NCBI RefSeq assembly: GCF_003363265.1
Contig: NZ_QRBF01000010.1
Location: forward strand, 1 to 64,000
Length of the DNA: 64,000 nucleotides
Reading direction: 5' to 3'
Source: Dyella psychrodurans
GTDB lineage: Bacteria > Pseudomonadota > Gammaproteobacteria > Xanthomonadales > Rhodanobacteraceae
Each line of letters starts with the position of its first letter. Within the stretch, counting starts at the first letter, position 1. A model generated the notes under the pieces. It ran no database searches and had not been told where the DNA came from. It saw nothing but the letters and a program-made list of their open reading frames with translations. The position numbers were made by a program, and so were the translations under genes. This document shows, in pieces, positions 8,585 through 18,535 of the stretch.

Positions 8585-9475
8585 TTACTTCTTGTTGTTG
8601 GCGAACAGCGTGTCGAGTTTTTTCTCGTAGTCGTAATAGCCAATGCGGTCGTAAAGCTCTTCGCGCGTCTGCATCATGTCCACGACATTGCGTTGATGCC
8701 CGTCGCGGCGAATGGACTGGTAAACCGTCTCCGCCGCCTTGTTCATGGCGCGGAACGCCGAGAGCGGATACAGCACGATGCCCACACCCGCGGTGCGCAG
8801 TTCGTCGACGCTGAATAGCGGGGTCTGGCCGAACTCGGTGATATTGGCCAGCACCGGCACTTTCACGGCGTCGACGAAACGACGATAGGTCGGCAGATCG
8901 TAGGCAGCCTCGGCGAAGATGCCATCGGCGCCGGCTTCGACGCAGGCGATCGCGCGCTCGATGGCGGCATCCACGCCTTCCACCGCGATGGCGTCGGTGC
9001 GCGCGATGAGGAAGAAATTCGAATCGGTCTTCGCATCGGCTGCCGCCTTCACGCGATCAGCCATTTCGCCTGCCGGCACGATTTCCTTGCCGGGACGATG
9101 ACCGCAACGCTTGGCGCCGACCTGGTCTTCGATATGACATGCAGCCGCGCCGAACTTGATCAGGCTCTTCACGGTACGCGCAATGTTGAAGGCGCTGGGA
9201 CCGAAGCCGGTGTCGATGTCCGCCATCAGCGGCAGGTCGCACACGTCGGTGATGCGCCGCACGTCGGTCAGCACGTCGTCGAGCGTGTTGATGCCCAGGT
9301 CCGGCATGCCGAGCGAGCCGGCGGCCACGCCACCGCCCGACAGGTAGATCGCGCGGTAACCCGCGCGCTTGGCCAACAGCGCATGGTTGGCATTGATGGC
9401 ACCGATCACCTGCAGGGGTTTTTCGGCGGCGAGTGCGGCGCGGAAGCGGCTGCCGGCGGAGTCGAGCTGGGTCAT
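8585..9475 (-). CDS. prpB: Methylisocitrate lyase PrpB
   Basis: The 296-residue TIM-barrel enzyme cleaves 2-methylisocitrate into pyruvate and succinate. It carries the isocitrate lyase superfamily signature KRCGHRPGK (residues 122-130, catalytic Cys124), metal-binding acidic residues in MADIDTGFG, and [10 protein letters not shown] 9475 overlaps the stop of the upstream DUF2332 gene as ATGA and has GGAGAA in front of it, so the two genes are translationally coupled. Longer upstream starts would lie inside the DUF2332 gene and are rejected. Confidence 0.95.
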   Translation of the reverse strand: MTQLDSAGSRFRAALAAEKPLQVIGAINANHALLAKRAGYRAIYLSGGGVAAGSLGMPDLGINTLDDVLTDVRRITDVCDLPLMADIDTGFGPSAFNIARTVKSLIKFGAAACHIEDQVGAKRCGHRPGKEIVPAGEMADRVKAAADAKTDSNFFLIARTDAIAVEGVDAAIERAIACVEAGADGIFAEAAYDLPTYRRFVDAVKVPVLANITEFGQTPLFSVDELRTAGVGIVLYPLSAFRAMNKAAETVYQSIRRDGHQRNVVDMMQTREELYDRIGYYDYEKKLDTLFANNKK

Positions 9476-10608
9476 CTTGGTTCTCCGAAACGATGAATTG
9501 TAAGTGATGTGCCGCCATGGCGATGTCGCGGCGCAGTAAGGGAAAGGTCGTTCAACGCGGCGGCGTGCCAGAAAACCTCGCTGCCATGCGCCTGCGCGTC
9601 GGCCAAGTGCAGTCTTTGCGGGCCGGGCCACAGGCTCAGCCGCAGCCGTTGACGGTTCTGCAACTCCTCGCTCTCGAAACGCAGCCATGCCAACGGCGCT
9701 TCGGGTGTGGCGTTTTGGCCGGCCTGTCGAATCGCCGACTCGATCCGCGCCTGGGTTTCGGCCGGGAGATAGGTCCAAAAGATCGTGTGATAGACCACCG
9801 TTGCCACGCCGGCAGGCAGGGGAGCTGCGAGTATGCGCTCGATCCAGAGATCGGCGTCGGCTTGCTCAACATGGACCGGGCGTTGCGCGGCAATCGCCAG
9901 CGCACTGTCCAACTGCCGCAGGCGCGCCGTCTGATCGGGCCATACGTAAGCGCGCAAACGCTGCCGTTGCGAAACATCCGTGATGTCGATGGGCGAGCGG
10001 TCGCATGCAGCGCGCGATGCCACATTCATCGGCAGCAGCGGGGGTGGCTCGCCATGCCATGTCGGTGCCAACTCAAGCGCACTCGACGTATCGCCCGTGA
10101 CGTAATCGCCGAGCCGATAACGATAGCGATCCCAGTTCATGTTCAACCCGGCACTCGCGCCAAGTTCGAACAGGCGCAGCGGCAATCCCGTGTATTCGCC
10201 GATGACCATGAAACCGCCGAACAACACGGCCGAGCGCCCTACTTCGTTGGTCTGCGGCGGTGTGGACAGATACGCCGCCAACACATCGGAATGCGATGCC
10301 AGCGCGGCGATAGCGGCATGCCGAAGCGCGGATGCGTCGCCTTCGCGATCGCCGCCCGGATAGCAACGCGCCAGGTCCGGCACGCACCCATCGAGCACCA
10401 GCGCGTGCAACGCTCCGGCCACGCGCAACGCCAACACATCCGGCAATGGACCGCCAGCCCACGACGCCACGGCGCGCAACGCGGGCTCGCCTTCCTGGAT
10501 GGCTTGCGCCAGGCCACGCAGCAAGCGTGCAGTGAATGGCGAACCGTGCGCGTCGCAGTAGCGCGCCTGCCAGGCAAACGCATCGCATACCGATTCGACT
10601 GTGGCCAT
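9472..10608 (-). CDS. DUF2332 family protein coupled to prpB
   Basis: The 378-residue protein matches what I know of the DUF2332 family, which has no assigned function. A glycine-rich motif [17 protein letters not shown] near residue 165 resembles the first motif of SAM-dependent methyltransferases. This is only an impression. The stop codon overlaps the prpB start (ATGA), making it the first gene of a DUF2332-prpB-prpC operon. It is divergent from the DNA-binding/citrate-synthase fusion gene. The position suggests a role connected with propionate or methylcitrate metabolism, which is inference. Confidence 0.75.
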   Translation of the reverse strand: MATVESVCDAFAWQARYCDAHGSPFTARLLRGLAQAIQEGEPALRAVASWAGGPLPDVLALRVAGALHALVLDGCVPDLARCYPGGDREGDASALRHAAIAALASHSDVLAAYLSTPPQTNEVGRSAVLFGGFMVIGEYTGLPLRLFELGASAGLNMNWDRYRYRLGDYVTGDTSSALELAPTWHGEPPPLLPMNVASRAACDRSPIDITDVSQRQRLRAYVWPDQTARLRQLDSALAIAAQRPVHVEQADADLWIERILAAPLPAGVATVVYHTIFWTYLPAETQARIESAIRQAGQNATPEAPLAWLRFESEELQNRQRLRLSLWPGPQRLHLADAQAHGSEVFWHAAALNDLSLTAPRHRHGGTSLTIHRFGEPR

Positions 10609-10655
10609 GGGGATACCGGGATGAATCCGTAGGACGTCACTGTGTCACGCGAAAA

Positions 10656-10690
10656 TATATTGATCAATCTTGATTAAAAGGATCAATATA
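10656..10690. promoter_or_regulatory. Inverted repeat between divergent prp genes, probable operator
   Basis: TATATTGATC (10656-10665) and GATCAATATA (10681-10690) form a perfect 10-bp inverted repeat with a 15-base spacer. Further TTGATCAA (10660-10667) and TTGATTAA (10670-10677) palindromes lie inside it. The site is in the 88-base gap between the DUF2332-prpBC operon and the fusion regulator gene, an ideal place for control of both. The AT-rich sequence stands out in a GC-rich background. Confidence 0.6.
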
Positions 10691-10696
10691 TCGGCC

Positions 10697-11914
10697 ATGC
10701 GCACCGATTACCTTTCCGCCCAGGAAGCTGCCTCACGGCTAGGCGTCAGCCTTGCCACGCTCTACGCGTACGTAAGCCGCGGACGCATCGATTCGCGCGC
10801 TGGCACGGATGGGCGCAGCCGCGAATACAGCGCCAACGACATCGACCAGCTGATCGAACGCCGCCAGGCCGGACGAGGCGCCGTGCAGGCGGCCGCGCAC
10901 AGCCTCGCCTGGGGTTTGCCGGTGCTCGAGACGCGCATTTCGCTGATCCGCCCGCACGGGCACTACTACCGCGGCGTGTCGGCCATCGCGCTGGCCGAGT
11001 CCGGCGCGACATTGGAAGACGTCGCTCGGCTTTTGTGGGATTGCGGCGACCACGATCCGTTTGCGGTAACGCCAGCGCACACCTGGCCCGAGGCGATTTC
11101 ATCACTGCTGCGCCAACCCGACATACCGCCGCTTGAACGCACGACAGCAGCACTGCCGCTGCTTGCGCTCGATGCACCTCATACGCACAGCGCCGATCCG
11201 CGTCATCGCCGCGACTACGCTGCGCTGCTACTGCGTGAAACCGCAGCGTTGTTATGCGGTGCCCATCCAGACCCGCGTCCCATCCATCAATTGATGGTGA
11301 CGAACTGGCAGATCGAAGATGCGCATCTTTCCGAGCTGGTGCGCTGCGCTTTGGTGCTCTGTGCGGACCACGAACTCAATGCATCCTCGTTTGCAACACG
11401 GGTGGCCGCATCCACGGGTGCCAGTCTGCATGTGGCCGTCTGCGCGGGCCTGGCGACACTGTCCGGCCCGCATCACGGCGGCGCGGTGGCGCGTGCACAT
11501 GCTTTCATCCAGGACATGCTGCACGAACGCCATCCGTCGGAGAAACTGCGCGAACGCCTGCGCCGCGGGGATATTCTGCCGGGACTCGGCCATCCGCTTT
11601 ACAACGAGGGCGATCCTCGCGGTGCGATGTTGCTTGAGAAGCTGGGTGCCATGCATCCGCAATCGGCGCAGCTTCGCCGCATCCTGCATCTCATCGAATT
11701 GGTGCAGACGCAGTGCGGCCAGCGTCCCAACCTGGATTTTGCGCTCGCGGCCATTGCGTCGGCCTATGAACTCGATGCCAATGCAGCGCTGGCGATATTC
11801 GCAGCCGGACGCATGGCCGGCTGGCTGGCGCACGCGCTGGAGCAGCAGGAAAGCGGCAGCCTGATTCGTCCGCGCGCCAGTTATGTCGGTCGCATGCCTG
11901 TGCGGGAAGACTGA
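10697..11914 (+). CDS. Helix-turn-helix domain fused to a citrate synthase domain, probable prp regulator
   Basis: The 405-residue protein joins an N-terminal MerR/excisionase-type helix-turn-helix (residues 5-55, LSAQEAASRLGVSLATLYAY) to a complete citrate synthase fold. The catalytic residues of the fold are all kept: His225 in CADHELNASS, His299 in GLGHPLYN and Asp347 in RPNLDFAL, with substrate-binding GPHHGG at 257-262. It lies between the prpBC operon (divergent) and prpE (convergent) and just downstream of a 10-bp inverted repeat. It may sense oxaloacetate, acyl-CoA or methylcitrate and control the cluster, or still be an active synthase. ATG 10697 is preferred over TTG 10670, which lies within the inverted repeat. 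Confidence 0.8.
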   Translation: MRTDYLSAQEAASRLGVSLATLYAYVSRGRIDSRAGTDGRSREYSANDIDQLIERRQAGRGAVQAAAHSLAWGLPVLETRISLIRPHGHYYRGVSAIALAESGATLEDVARLLWDCGDHDPFAVTPAHTWPEAISSLLRQPDIPPLERTTAALPLLALDAPHTHSADPRHRRDYAALLLRETAALLCGAHPDPRPIHQLMVTNWQIEDAHLSELVRCALVLCADHELNASSFATRVAASTGASLHVAVCAGLATLSGPHHGGAVARAHAFIQDMLHERHPSEKLRERLRRGDILPGLGHPLYNEGDPRGAMLLEKLGAMHPQSAQLRRILHLIELVQTQCGQRPNLDFALAAIASAYELDANAALAIFAAGRMAGWLAHALEQQESGSLIRPRASYVGRMPVRED

Positions 11915-11926
11915 GTCATCGGCGCA

Positions 11927-13816
11927 TCATGTATCCGGACCGCGTTGCAACGCGCGACGTACTTCATCGAGCGCAGCGGGATCATCCAACGTCGAGAGAT
12001 CTCCTGGATCCGCATTCTGCACCAGCGCCTGCAGCGACCGGCGCAGCAGCTTGCCGGAGCGCGTCTTGGGCAAGGCGTTCACCAGATAGATGCGCGCAGG
12101 GCGTGCCAGCGCGCCGAGTTGATCGGTTACGCGCACTTGCATGGCATGCGCCACCACGGCGGGCGCATCGGTCACGCCTTGCTTGAGTGTGGCGAAGACC
12201 ACCGGCACCTGTCCCTTGAGTTCGTCCTGCACGCCAATTACCGCGGCTTCCGCCACGGCGGCGTGCGTGGCGACGGCTTCTTCGATTTCGCGCGTGCCGA
12301 GGCGATGACCCGCGACGTTGATGACATCGTCCGTGCGGCCCAGGATCGTGAAGTAACCATCCGCATCACGGATGGCCCAGTCGAGCGAGCTGTAGACCTG
12401 CTCGCCGAAATGGCCGAAGTAACTGTGGAGATAACGCGCATCGTCGTGCCACACCGTGCTCAGGCATCCGGGTGGCAACGGCAGCTCGAAGACGAGCACA
12501 CCTTTCTCGCCCGGCGCCGCTTCCGCGCCCGTCGCGTCGTCGATGACTTTCATGCGGTAGCCAGGCGACGGCAGCCCGGGCGAGCCGAACTTCACCGGCT
12601 TGAGGTCAAGGCCAGGCATCAGCGTAATCGCAGGCCACCCCGTTTCTGTCTGCCAGTAATTGTCGATGACCGGCACTCCGAGCCCATCGGTGATCCACTG
12701 CGCAGTGGGTTCATCGAGAGGCTCGCCGGCAAGGAAAAGCCACTTGAGCTTTGAAAGATCGTATTTCTTCAGCCAGGACGGATCCTGCCTTTTCAACATG
12801 CGAATCGCGGTAGGCGATGAAAACATCGTCCGCACACCGTAGCGCTCGCATAACGACCACCACACGCCAGGATCGGGACGCGTGGGCAATCCTTCGTACA
12901 TCACCACGGTCGCGCCGCCGATCAGCGGTGCGTACACGATGTAGGAATGCCCCACTGCCCAACCGATGTCGGAGGCGGTGAACATCACCTGGCCCGGCGC
13001 GATATCGAAAATCGTGGTGATCGACAACGCCATCGCGACGGCATAGCCACCCACATCGCGCTGTATGCCTTTCGGTTTGCCCGTGGTGCCGGAGGTGTAA
13101 AGCAGATAGCTGGGTTCGTTCGATTCCAGCCACACCACCGGCACGATGTCGTCGATATGCCGTGCACGCAGCGTCGCGTAGTCGAGGTCGCGGCCATCCA
13201 CGCGGGTCATTTGCGGGTCCAGCTTGCGGTCCACGATCAGCACCTGCGATGGCGGGCTATGCGACTCTTCGAGCGCTGCATCGACCATCGGCTTGTACGG
13301 AATCACTTTGCCGCCGCGCATGCCGGCATCGGCGGCGATCAGCAGCTTCGGCTGAGCATCGTCGATACGCAAGGCAAGGTTGTGCGCAGCGAAGCCCCCG
13401 AACACCACCGAGTGAATCGCCCCCATACGCGCGCACGCCAGCATGGCGAACACGGCCTCGGCGATATTAGGCATGTATATAACGACTCGATCGCCTTTGC
13501 CGACGCCCAGGGACTTCAGCACCGCGGCGAATGCATTCACTTCGCGATGAAGTTCGCGATAGCTCAGCTCGCGTGCCGTACCTGTTTCCGTGGAAACCGC
13601 CACCAGCGCCACTTGGTCGCCGCGTTCGTCGAGATGTCGATCGACCGCGTTGAAGCAGAGATTGGTCGTGCCGCCGACGAACCAGCGGCGAAATGGCGGA
13701 TGCGACTGATCGAGGATTTTTTGCGGAGGCGTATCCCAATGGATGCGCCGCGCCTGTTCGCACCAGAACAACTCCGGCTGCTCGATCGATTGCCGGTAAA
13801 AGTCCTCGTAGCGCAT
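11927..13816 (-). CDS. prpE: Propionyl-CoA synthetase PrpE
   Basis: The 629-residue acyl-CoA synthetase activates propionate to propionyl-CoA with ATP and CoA, feeding the methylcitrate cycle. Visible adenylate-forming motifs are LLYTSGTTGKPKGIQRD (about 235-251), the GRTDDVINVAGHRL hinge near 505 and the catalytic lysine region KTRSGKLLRR near 590. AGGTGAG precedes ATG 13816. It is convergent with the HTH-citrate synthase gene, with only 12 bases between the stops. Its length fits PrpE, which is slightly shorter than acetyl-CoA synthetase. Confidence 0.92.
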   Translation of the reverse strand: MRYEDFYRQSIEQPELFWCEQARRIHWDTPPQKILDQSHPPFRRWFVGGTTNLCFNAVDRHLDERGDQVALVAVSTETGTARELSYRELHREVNAFAAVLKSLGVGKGDRVVIYMPNIAEAVFAMLACARMGAIHSVVFGGFAAHNLALRIDDAQPKLLIAADAGMRGGKVIPYKPMVDAALEESHSPPSQVLIVDRKLDPQMTRVDGRDLDYATLRARHIDDIVPVVWLESNEPSYLLYTSGTTGKPKGIQRDVGGYAVAMALSITTIFDIAPGQVMFTASDIGWAVGHSYIVYAPLIGGATVVMYEGLPTRPDPGVWWSLCERYGVRTMFSSPTAIRMLKRQDPSWLKKYDLSKLKWLFLAGEPLDEPTAQWITDGLGVPVIDNYWQTETGWPAITLMPGLDLKPVKFGSPGLPSPGYRMKVIDDATGAEAAPGEKGVLVFELPLPPGCLSTVWHDDARYLHSYFGHFGEQVYSSLDWAIRDADGYFTILGRTDDVINVAGHRLGTREIEEAVATHAAVAEAAVIGVQDELKGQVPVVFATLKQGVTDAPAVVAHAMQVRVTDQLGALARPARIYLVNALPKTRSGKLLRRSLQALVQNADPGDLSTLDDPAALDEVRRALQRGPDT

Positions 13817-13958
13817 GGCTCACCTCACTCGCTCGCTCTCGCCAAGACTCTAGTGCAGGTGTCCGGTCGCCGGGAGTGGGCAATGCCTGTCGAGGACATT
13901 ATCCAAGGCACGATAATTTCAGTGCGGATATCGTCGTCGCCGCTCATCCACACGGAAA

Positions 13959-13985
13959 CAAAAAACGCCCACGAGGGGCGCTTTT
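13959..13985 (-). terminator. Terminator after tRNA-Ser
   Basis: On the minus strand, AAAAGCGCCC-CTCGT-GGGCG is followed by six U residues, starting 7 bases after the tRNA 3' end. Confidence 0.8.
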
Positions 13986-13991
13986 CTTGGG

Positions 13992-14084
13992 TGGCGGAGA
14001 GAGAGGGATTCGAACCCTCGATAAGGCTTTTGACCCTATACTCCCTTAGCAGGGGAGCCCCTTCGGCCTCTCGGGCATCTCTCC
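13992..14084 (-). tRNA. tRNA-Ser (anticodon GCT)
   Basis: On the minus strand the acceptor GGAGAGA (14084-14078) pairs with TCTCTCC (14002-13996), followed by discriminator G and an encoded CCA. The anticodon loop reads CTGCTAA, giving anticodon GCT for AGC/AGU serine codons. The T-arm shows GGTTCGAATCC, and there is a long variable arm as in class II tRNAs. The tRNA lies 68 bases after csrA, a usual arrangement in gammaproteobacteria. Confidence 0.95.
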
Positions 14085-14152
14085 ACATTTGCTTCCGTGG
14101 CGTCACGGAGCCGGCAAGGATACCGGGCATGACCCTCTAGGTAAAGAGGCGG

Positions 14153-14359
14153 TTAATGCGCGCCCGATTCACCTGAGGAGCCGCCTTCGCTCTCGTTCTC
14201 GCCTTTGATGCGCTGGTAGATTTCTTCGCGGTGCACGGCCACGTTCTTGGGCGCATTGATGCCAATGCGAACCTGGTTGCCTTTCACGCCGAGAACGGTA
14301 ACGGTCACCTCGTCGCCGATCATCAGGGTTTCACCGACCCTGCGGGTCAGAATCAACAT
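14153..14359 (-). CDS. csrA: Carbon storage regulator CsrA
   Basis: CsrA is a small RNA-binding dimer that represses or activates translation by binding GGA motifs in leaders, controlling biofilm, motility and carbon flow. The 68-residue product starts [20 protein letters not shown] and keeps the [12 protein letters not shown] region with the RNA-binding Arg. The C-terminal tail, rich in Glu, Ser and Gly, is longer than in E. coli CsrA (61 residues). Its place between alaS and tRNA-Ser is the conserved gammaproteobacterial order. GGAG lies upstream of the ATG. Confidence 0.97.
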   Translation of the reverse strand: MLILTRRVGETLMIGDEVTVTVLGVKGNQVRIGINAPKNVAVHREEIYQRIKGENESEGGSSGESGAH

Positions 14360-14629
14360 AGCTGCTACTCCATTTAATGCTTGTGGTCACAGGCCATCTA
14401 CGTGGTGTCGCCTCACCCCTGAGCACAGCACCATGCAGTTTCTGACGCTTGCGTCCGTCAAAGGCCTTACCGCCTTCCCCGGCTCCAAACACTTCGAGAT
14501 GCCTCGAAAGACAACTCACCGCGTACAACACTAGCGCAACCAGCGACACCAATCTAACCGATACTAGCCGAGCGTCTGCGCTGGGTGCAATCTACACATA
14601 ATTTTGACATGTGGTCCATACGCAGCGCG

Positions 14630-17266
14630 TCAACCAGCGAGTTGTTGATCGATCCAATTCACCGTGCCTGCCAGGACGTCGGGCAATTGCGGTTTGTCAA
14701 GGCCACCGCCTTGCGCCATGTCCGGGCGACCGCCGCCTTTGCCTTCGATCTGGCCTGCGACGTGCGCCACCACATCGCCCGCCTTGATGCGTCCGGTGGC
14801 CTTGCCATGGACGCCGGCGACAAGTGAAACACGGCCATCCGCCGCGCCCGCCAGCACGATCACGCAATCGGAAAGTTGCTGCTTGAGTTGATCGACGCCA
14901 TCGCGCAGCGCCTTGGCATCCAGGCCTTCCAATCGCGCTGCAACGACCTTGATGCCATCGACATCGCGTGCGCTGCTGGCGAGATCGCTGGTCATGGAAC
15001 CTGCGGCCTTGGCACGCAGCGATTCCAATTCGCGTTCCAGTTTTTTCTGTCGGTCCAGCAGTTGGCGAAGCTTCTCGGTGACGTCGTCGCCCGTGCTGGA
15101 AAGCAAGTGCGAAAGCTCGCCGAGACGACGCTCTTCATCCACCACGTACGCCAATGCGCCAGCGCCCGTCACCGCCTCGATACGGCGCACGCCGGAAGCC
15201 ACGCCTGCCTCGCTGACAATCTTGAACAGACCGATATCGCCCGTCCGGCCGACATGCGTGCCACCGCAGAGTTCGGTCGAGAATTCGCCCATTTTCAGCA
15301 CGCGTACTTCGTCGCCGTACTTCTCGCCGAACAGAGCCATGGCACCGAAGGCGATGGCATCGTCGTACGCCATGTGACGCACTTCAGCCTCCGCGTTGCG
15401 ACGCACTTCAGCGTTGACCAGCGCTTCGATCTGCGCCAGTTCCTCGCGACTGAGCGGCTTGAAGTGTGAGAAGTCGAAACGCAGGCGATCCGGCGCAACC
15501 AGCGAACCTTTCTGTGTGACGTGAGTGCCCAGCACCTTGCGCAACGCTGCGTGCAGTAAATGCGTCGCGGAGTGATTGAGCACGATCGCCTGGCGACGCG
15601 ACGTATCCACGCCAGCATCCACGTGATCGCCCGTGCGCAACGGTTGCGCGCCATGCCAGCGACCGGCATGACCAAAAAACACGCCGCCCATCTTGAGCGT
15701 ATCGGCTACATCGAAACGGCCCGCGCCATTCGACAAGCTGCCCGTGTCGCCCACCTGGCCACCGGATTCGGCGTAGAACGGTGTGCGATCCAGGATCACC
15801 AGACCTTCTTCGCCTTCATTGAGCTGATCGATCTGCTTGCCGGCACGCACGATGCCGACGACCTTGCAGGCCTGGCCCGACAACGCCTCGTAACCCAGGA
15901 ATACGGTCGGCTTGAGCTGGCTGGCGAGTTCCGCCGGCATCTGGCCCTTGGCCTCGAAGCGGCTGGCGGCGCGCGCGCGTTCGCGCTGCTGTTCCATCGC
16001 AAGGTCGAAACCGGCCATGTCCATGCTCAGGCCGCGCTCGCGCGCGATATCCGCCGTGAGGTCGACCGGGAAGCCGTAGGTGTCGTACAAACGGAAAGCA
16101 TCTTCACCGGGAATGGTCGTGCCCGACTTGCTCGCCACGTCATCGAACACGCGCATGCCGTGTTCCAGCGTTTCGCCGAAGCGCTGCTCTTCCGTGCGCA
16201 ACGCCTCCTCCACGAAGGACTGCTTCGCGACAAGCTCCGGATAAGCCCCGCCCATTTCTTCGACGAGCGGCTTCACCATCTTCCAGAAGAAATCGCCGCG
16301 CACGCCGAGCATCCAGCCGTGGCGCAACGCACGGCGGATGATTCGACGCAGCACATAGCCACGGCCTTCGTTGGAAGGCAGCACGCCGTCGACAATCAGG
16401 AACGAACAGGCGCGAATGTGATCGGCGATCACGCGCAGGGACTTGTTGGCAAGATCCTTCGTATTCGTAAGTTCTGCAGCGACCTTGATGAGGTGCTGGA
16501 ACAGGTCGATCTCGTAGTTGGAATGCACATGCTGGAGCACGGCGGCGAGACGTTCCAGGCCCATGCCCGTGTCCACGCACGGCGCCGGCAGCGGCGACAG
16601 CGTGCCGTCGGGCGCACGGTCGAACTGCATGAACACCAGGTTCCAGATTTCGATGTAGCGATCGCCATCCTCATCGGGCGAGCCGGGCGGGCCGCCGGCA
16701 ATTCCCGGGCCGTGATCGTAAAAGATTTCGGTGCACGGACCGCAAGGACCGGTGTCGGCCATCTGCCAGAAATTGTCGGACGCAAACGGCGCGCCCTTGT
16801 TGTCGCCGATGCGCACGATGCGCTCGGCCGGCACGCCCATTTCCTTGTTCCAGATGCCGTAGGCCTCGTCGTCGGTGTGATAGACGGTGACCCACAATTT
16901 TTCCGCCGGCAGCTTGAAGACGACGGTCAGCAATTCCCACGCATAGCGAATCGCATCGCGCTTGAAGTAGTCGCCGAACGACCAGTTGCCCAGCATCTCG
17001 AAGAAAGTGTGATGACGCGCGGTGTAGCCGACCGAATCCAGATCGTTGTGCTTGCCGCCCGCGCGCAGGCAGCGCTGCACATCGGCTGCGCGCACGTATG
17101 GCAGCTTCTCGCTGCCCAGGAACACGTTCTTGAACTGCACCATGCCCGAGTTGGTGAACAGCAGGGTCGGGTCGCTGGCCGGCACCAGCGAGCTGGAGGG
17201 CACGATGGTGTGATCCTTGGCGCGGAAATAGTCGAGAAAAGCAGAGCGGATATCGGCGGTTTTCAT
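14630..17266 (-). CDS. alaS: Alanyl-tRNA synthetase
   Basis: AlaS charges tRNA-Ala and edits mischarged Ser and Gly. The 878-residue product has full family length. The class II catalytic core is at the N-terminus ([20 protein letters not shown]). The editing domain has zinc-binding [11 protein letters not shown] and the ELCGGTHV motif, and the C-terminal oligomerisation region is rich in charged helices. It is 84 bases downstream of recX and upstream of csrA on the same strand. Confidence 0.98.
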   Translation of the reverse strand: MKTADIRSAFLDYFRAKDHTIVPSSSLVPASDPTLLFTNSGMVQFKNVFLGSEKLPYVRAADVQRCLRAGGKHNDLDSVGYTARHHTFFEMLGNWSFGDYFKRDAIRYAWELLTVVFKLPAEKLWVTVYHTDDEAYGIWNKEMGVPAERIVRIGDNKGAPFASDNFWQMADTGPCGPCTEIFYDHGPGIAGGPPGSPDEDGDRYIEIWNLVFMQFDRAPDGTLSPLPAPCVDTGMGLERLAAVLQHVHSNYEIDLFQHLIKVAAELTNTKDLANKSLRVIADHIRACSFLIVDGVLPSNEGRGYVLRRIIRRALRHGWMLGVRGDFFWKMVKPLVEEMGGAYPELVAKQSFVEEALRTEEQRFGETLEHGMRVFDDVASKSGTTIPGEDAFRLYDTYGFPVDLTADIARERGLSMDMAGFDLAMEQQRERARAASRFEAKGQMPAELASQLKPTVFLGYEALSGQACKVVGIVRAGKQIDQLNEGEEGLVILDRTPFYAESGGQVGDTGSLSNGAGRFDVADTLKMGGVFFGHAGRWHGAQPLRTGDHVDAGVDTSRRQAIVLNHSATHLLHAALRKVLGTHVTQKGSLVAPDRLRFDFSHFKPLSREELAQIEALVNAEVRRNAEAEVRHMAYDDAIAFGAMALFGEKYGDEVRVLKMGEFSTELCGGTHVGRTGDIGLFKIVSEAGVASGVRRIEAVTGAGALAYVVDEERRLGELSHLLSSTGDDVTEKLRQLLDRQKKLERELESLRAKAAGSMTSDLASSARDVDGIKVVAARLEGLDAKALRDGVDQLKQQLSDCVIVLAGAADGRVSLVAGVHGKATGRIKAGDVVAHVAGQIEGKGGGRPDMAQGGGLDKPQLPDVLAGTVNWIDQQLAG

Positions 17267-17350
17267 GCGGTTCGGGGGCTTAAGAACGATAAGGACGCGA
17301 CGTCGCGGCGCCCTTCGAACCGCCCGTTCAGCCAGCCAGAAGCGTGGACA

Positions 17351-17848
17351 TCAAGGGGTTTCGTCGGCAGCGTCGTCCACGTCGGCGTGGGTTACATCCC
17401 GTACTGTGGCGGCGGGAAAGCCTCGGCGCAAGAGGAATTGCGCCCTGCGGGCGCGTTCGGCGGGGTCTGCAGCCCCGGCGGAACCGTATCGGCGACGCAG
17501 TTGACCTGCGGCTAAAGCGGCCCAGTCGATGTCGGCGGCATCGAGCAACCGGCGAGTATGCGCGTCCGCCAGACCATGGCTTTTCAGTTCCGCGCGGAGG
17601 CGCATCGGGCCATAGCCCTGCGCGGAACGATTGCGGATGAGCGCCTCGGCGAAGCGGTCATCGTCCTGATAGTGCTGCTCGCCAAGGCGATCCAGCGCGT
17701 CCGTGGCTTCATCGCGGGCGTAGCCGCCCCGATCCAGTTTCTGCCGCAGTTCGCGGCGGGAGTGCTCACGACGCGCAAGCATGCCCAGCGCCTTGCTGTA
17801 GGCACTGGGTTTGGGTTTTGCATCGGGATTGTCGCCACGTTTTTTCAT
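17351..17848 (-). CDS. recX: RecA regulator RecX
   Basis: RecX limits RecA filament growth and recombinase activity. The 165-residue protein has the expected size and the repeated three-helix pattern, for example YSKALGMLARREHSRRELRQ and LGEQHYQDDDRFAEALIRNR. It follows recA, but an SDR-family gene sits in between, which is unusual. It starts MKKRGDNPDAKPKPS. Confidence 0.9.
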   Translation of the reverse strand: MKKRGDNPDAKPKPSAYSKALGMLARREHSRRELRQKLDRGGYARDEATDALDRLGEQHYQDDDRFAEALIRNRSAQGYGPMRLRAELKSHGLADAHTRRLLDAADIDWAALAAGQLRRRYGSAGAADPAERARRAQFLLRRGFPAATVRDVTHADVDDAADETP

Positions 17849-17903
17849 GATGTCGCGAACTCAACTCCCTCTCCCCGCAGGAGAGATGGAGCGAAAAACA
17901 ACG

Positions 17904-18533
17904 TCAGAAAACCTTATAGATCTGCCCAGTCTGCGCACCTTCCACACTACGACTGTAGGCCAGCGCAGCCCTTGCAGCGGTCACGGGTTCGTATCCACGG
18001 AAGAACGGCGCGTACGCCGGCATGGCTTCGACCAGCACAGTAGGGCTGACGACATTGATACGCAGACCGCGCGGCATTTCGACAGCGGCAGCGCGAACAA
18101 ACGCTTCCACGGCACCGTTGACCAGACTGGCGGAACTACCCGCCACGATAGGCTGCTCCGACAGAATGCCCGTCGTGAGCGTGATGGAACCGCCACCACG
18201 CAAATGGTCGCGTGCAGCCAGCGCCAGATTCACCTGCCCCAGCAATTTGTCCGCGATGCCCAGCGTGTGCAGCGATTCGCCATACGGCGCAGGCTTGAAA
18301 TCTGCGAGCGGCGCGAACGTCACATTGCCCGCCGCACTGATGACGGCATCCAGTTCGCCCGCTTGTTTCAGCGCATGGCCAATACTCTGGACATCGGTCA
18401 GGTCGATGCGGATGCTGCCGGAGTTGCGTCCGGCAGCCATCACTTCATGGCGTTGCGCAAGCTCGGCGGCGACCGCTTTTCCCAGCGTGCCGGACGCACC
18501 GACAACAAGAATCCGCAAGCGCCGCTCGCTCAT
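17904..18533 (-). CDS. Short-chain dehydrogenase/reductase inserted between recA and recX
   Basis: The 209-residue protein has the SDR nucleotide-binding start ILVVGASGTLGKAVA (residues 8-22), an AGNVT segment near 70 and a catalytic-region TTGILSEQ. The usual Tyr-x-x-x-Lys is not evident: at the expected place the chain reads SSASLVNGAVEAFV, so the catalytic Tyr and Lys appear replaced. The ATG is two bases after the recA stop, so it is probably co-transcribed and translationally coupled with recA. Its substrate is unknown, and it could be a binding or regulatory protein rather than an enzyme. Confidence 0.8.
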   Translation of the reverse strand: MSERRLRILVVGASGTLGKAVAAELAQRHEVMAAGRNSGSIRIDLTDVQSIGHALKQAGELDAVISAAGNVTFAPLADFKPAPYGESLHTLGIADKLLGQVNLALAARDHLRGGGSITLTTGILSEQPIVAGSSASLVNGAVEAFVRAAAVEMPRGLRINVVSPTVLVEAMPAYAPFFRGYEPVTAARAALAYSRSVEGAQTGQIYKVF

Positions 18534-18535
18534 GC

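Noticed and set aside
15560..17515. 651-codon plus-strand frame opposite alaS
   Set aside because: The alaS frame is unambiguous over this stretch. The antisense frame is His/Arg/Ala-rich without motifs, typical of a GC-rich shadow.
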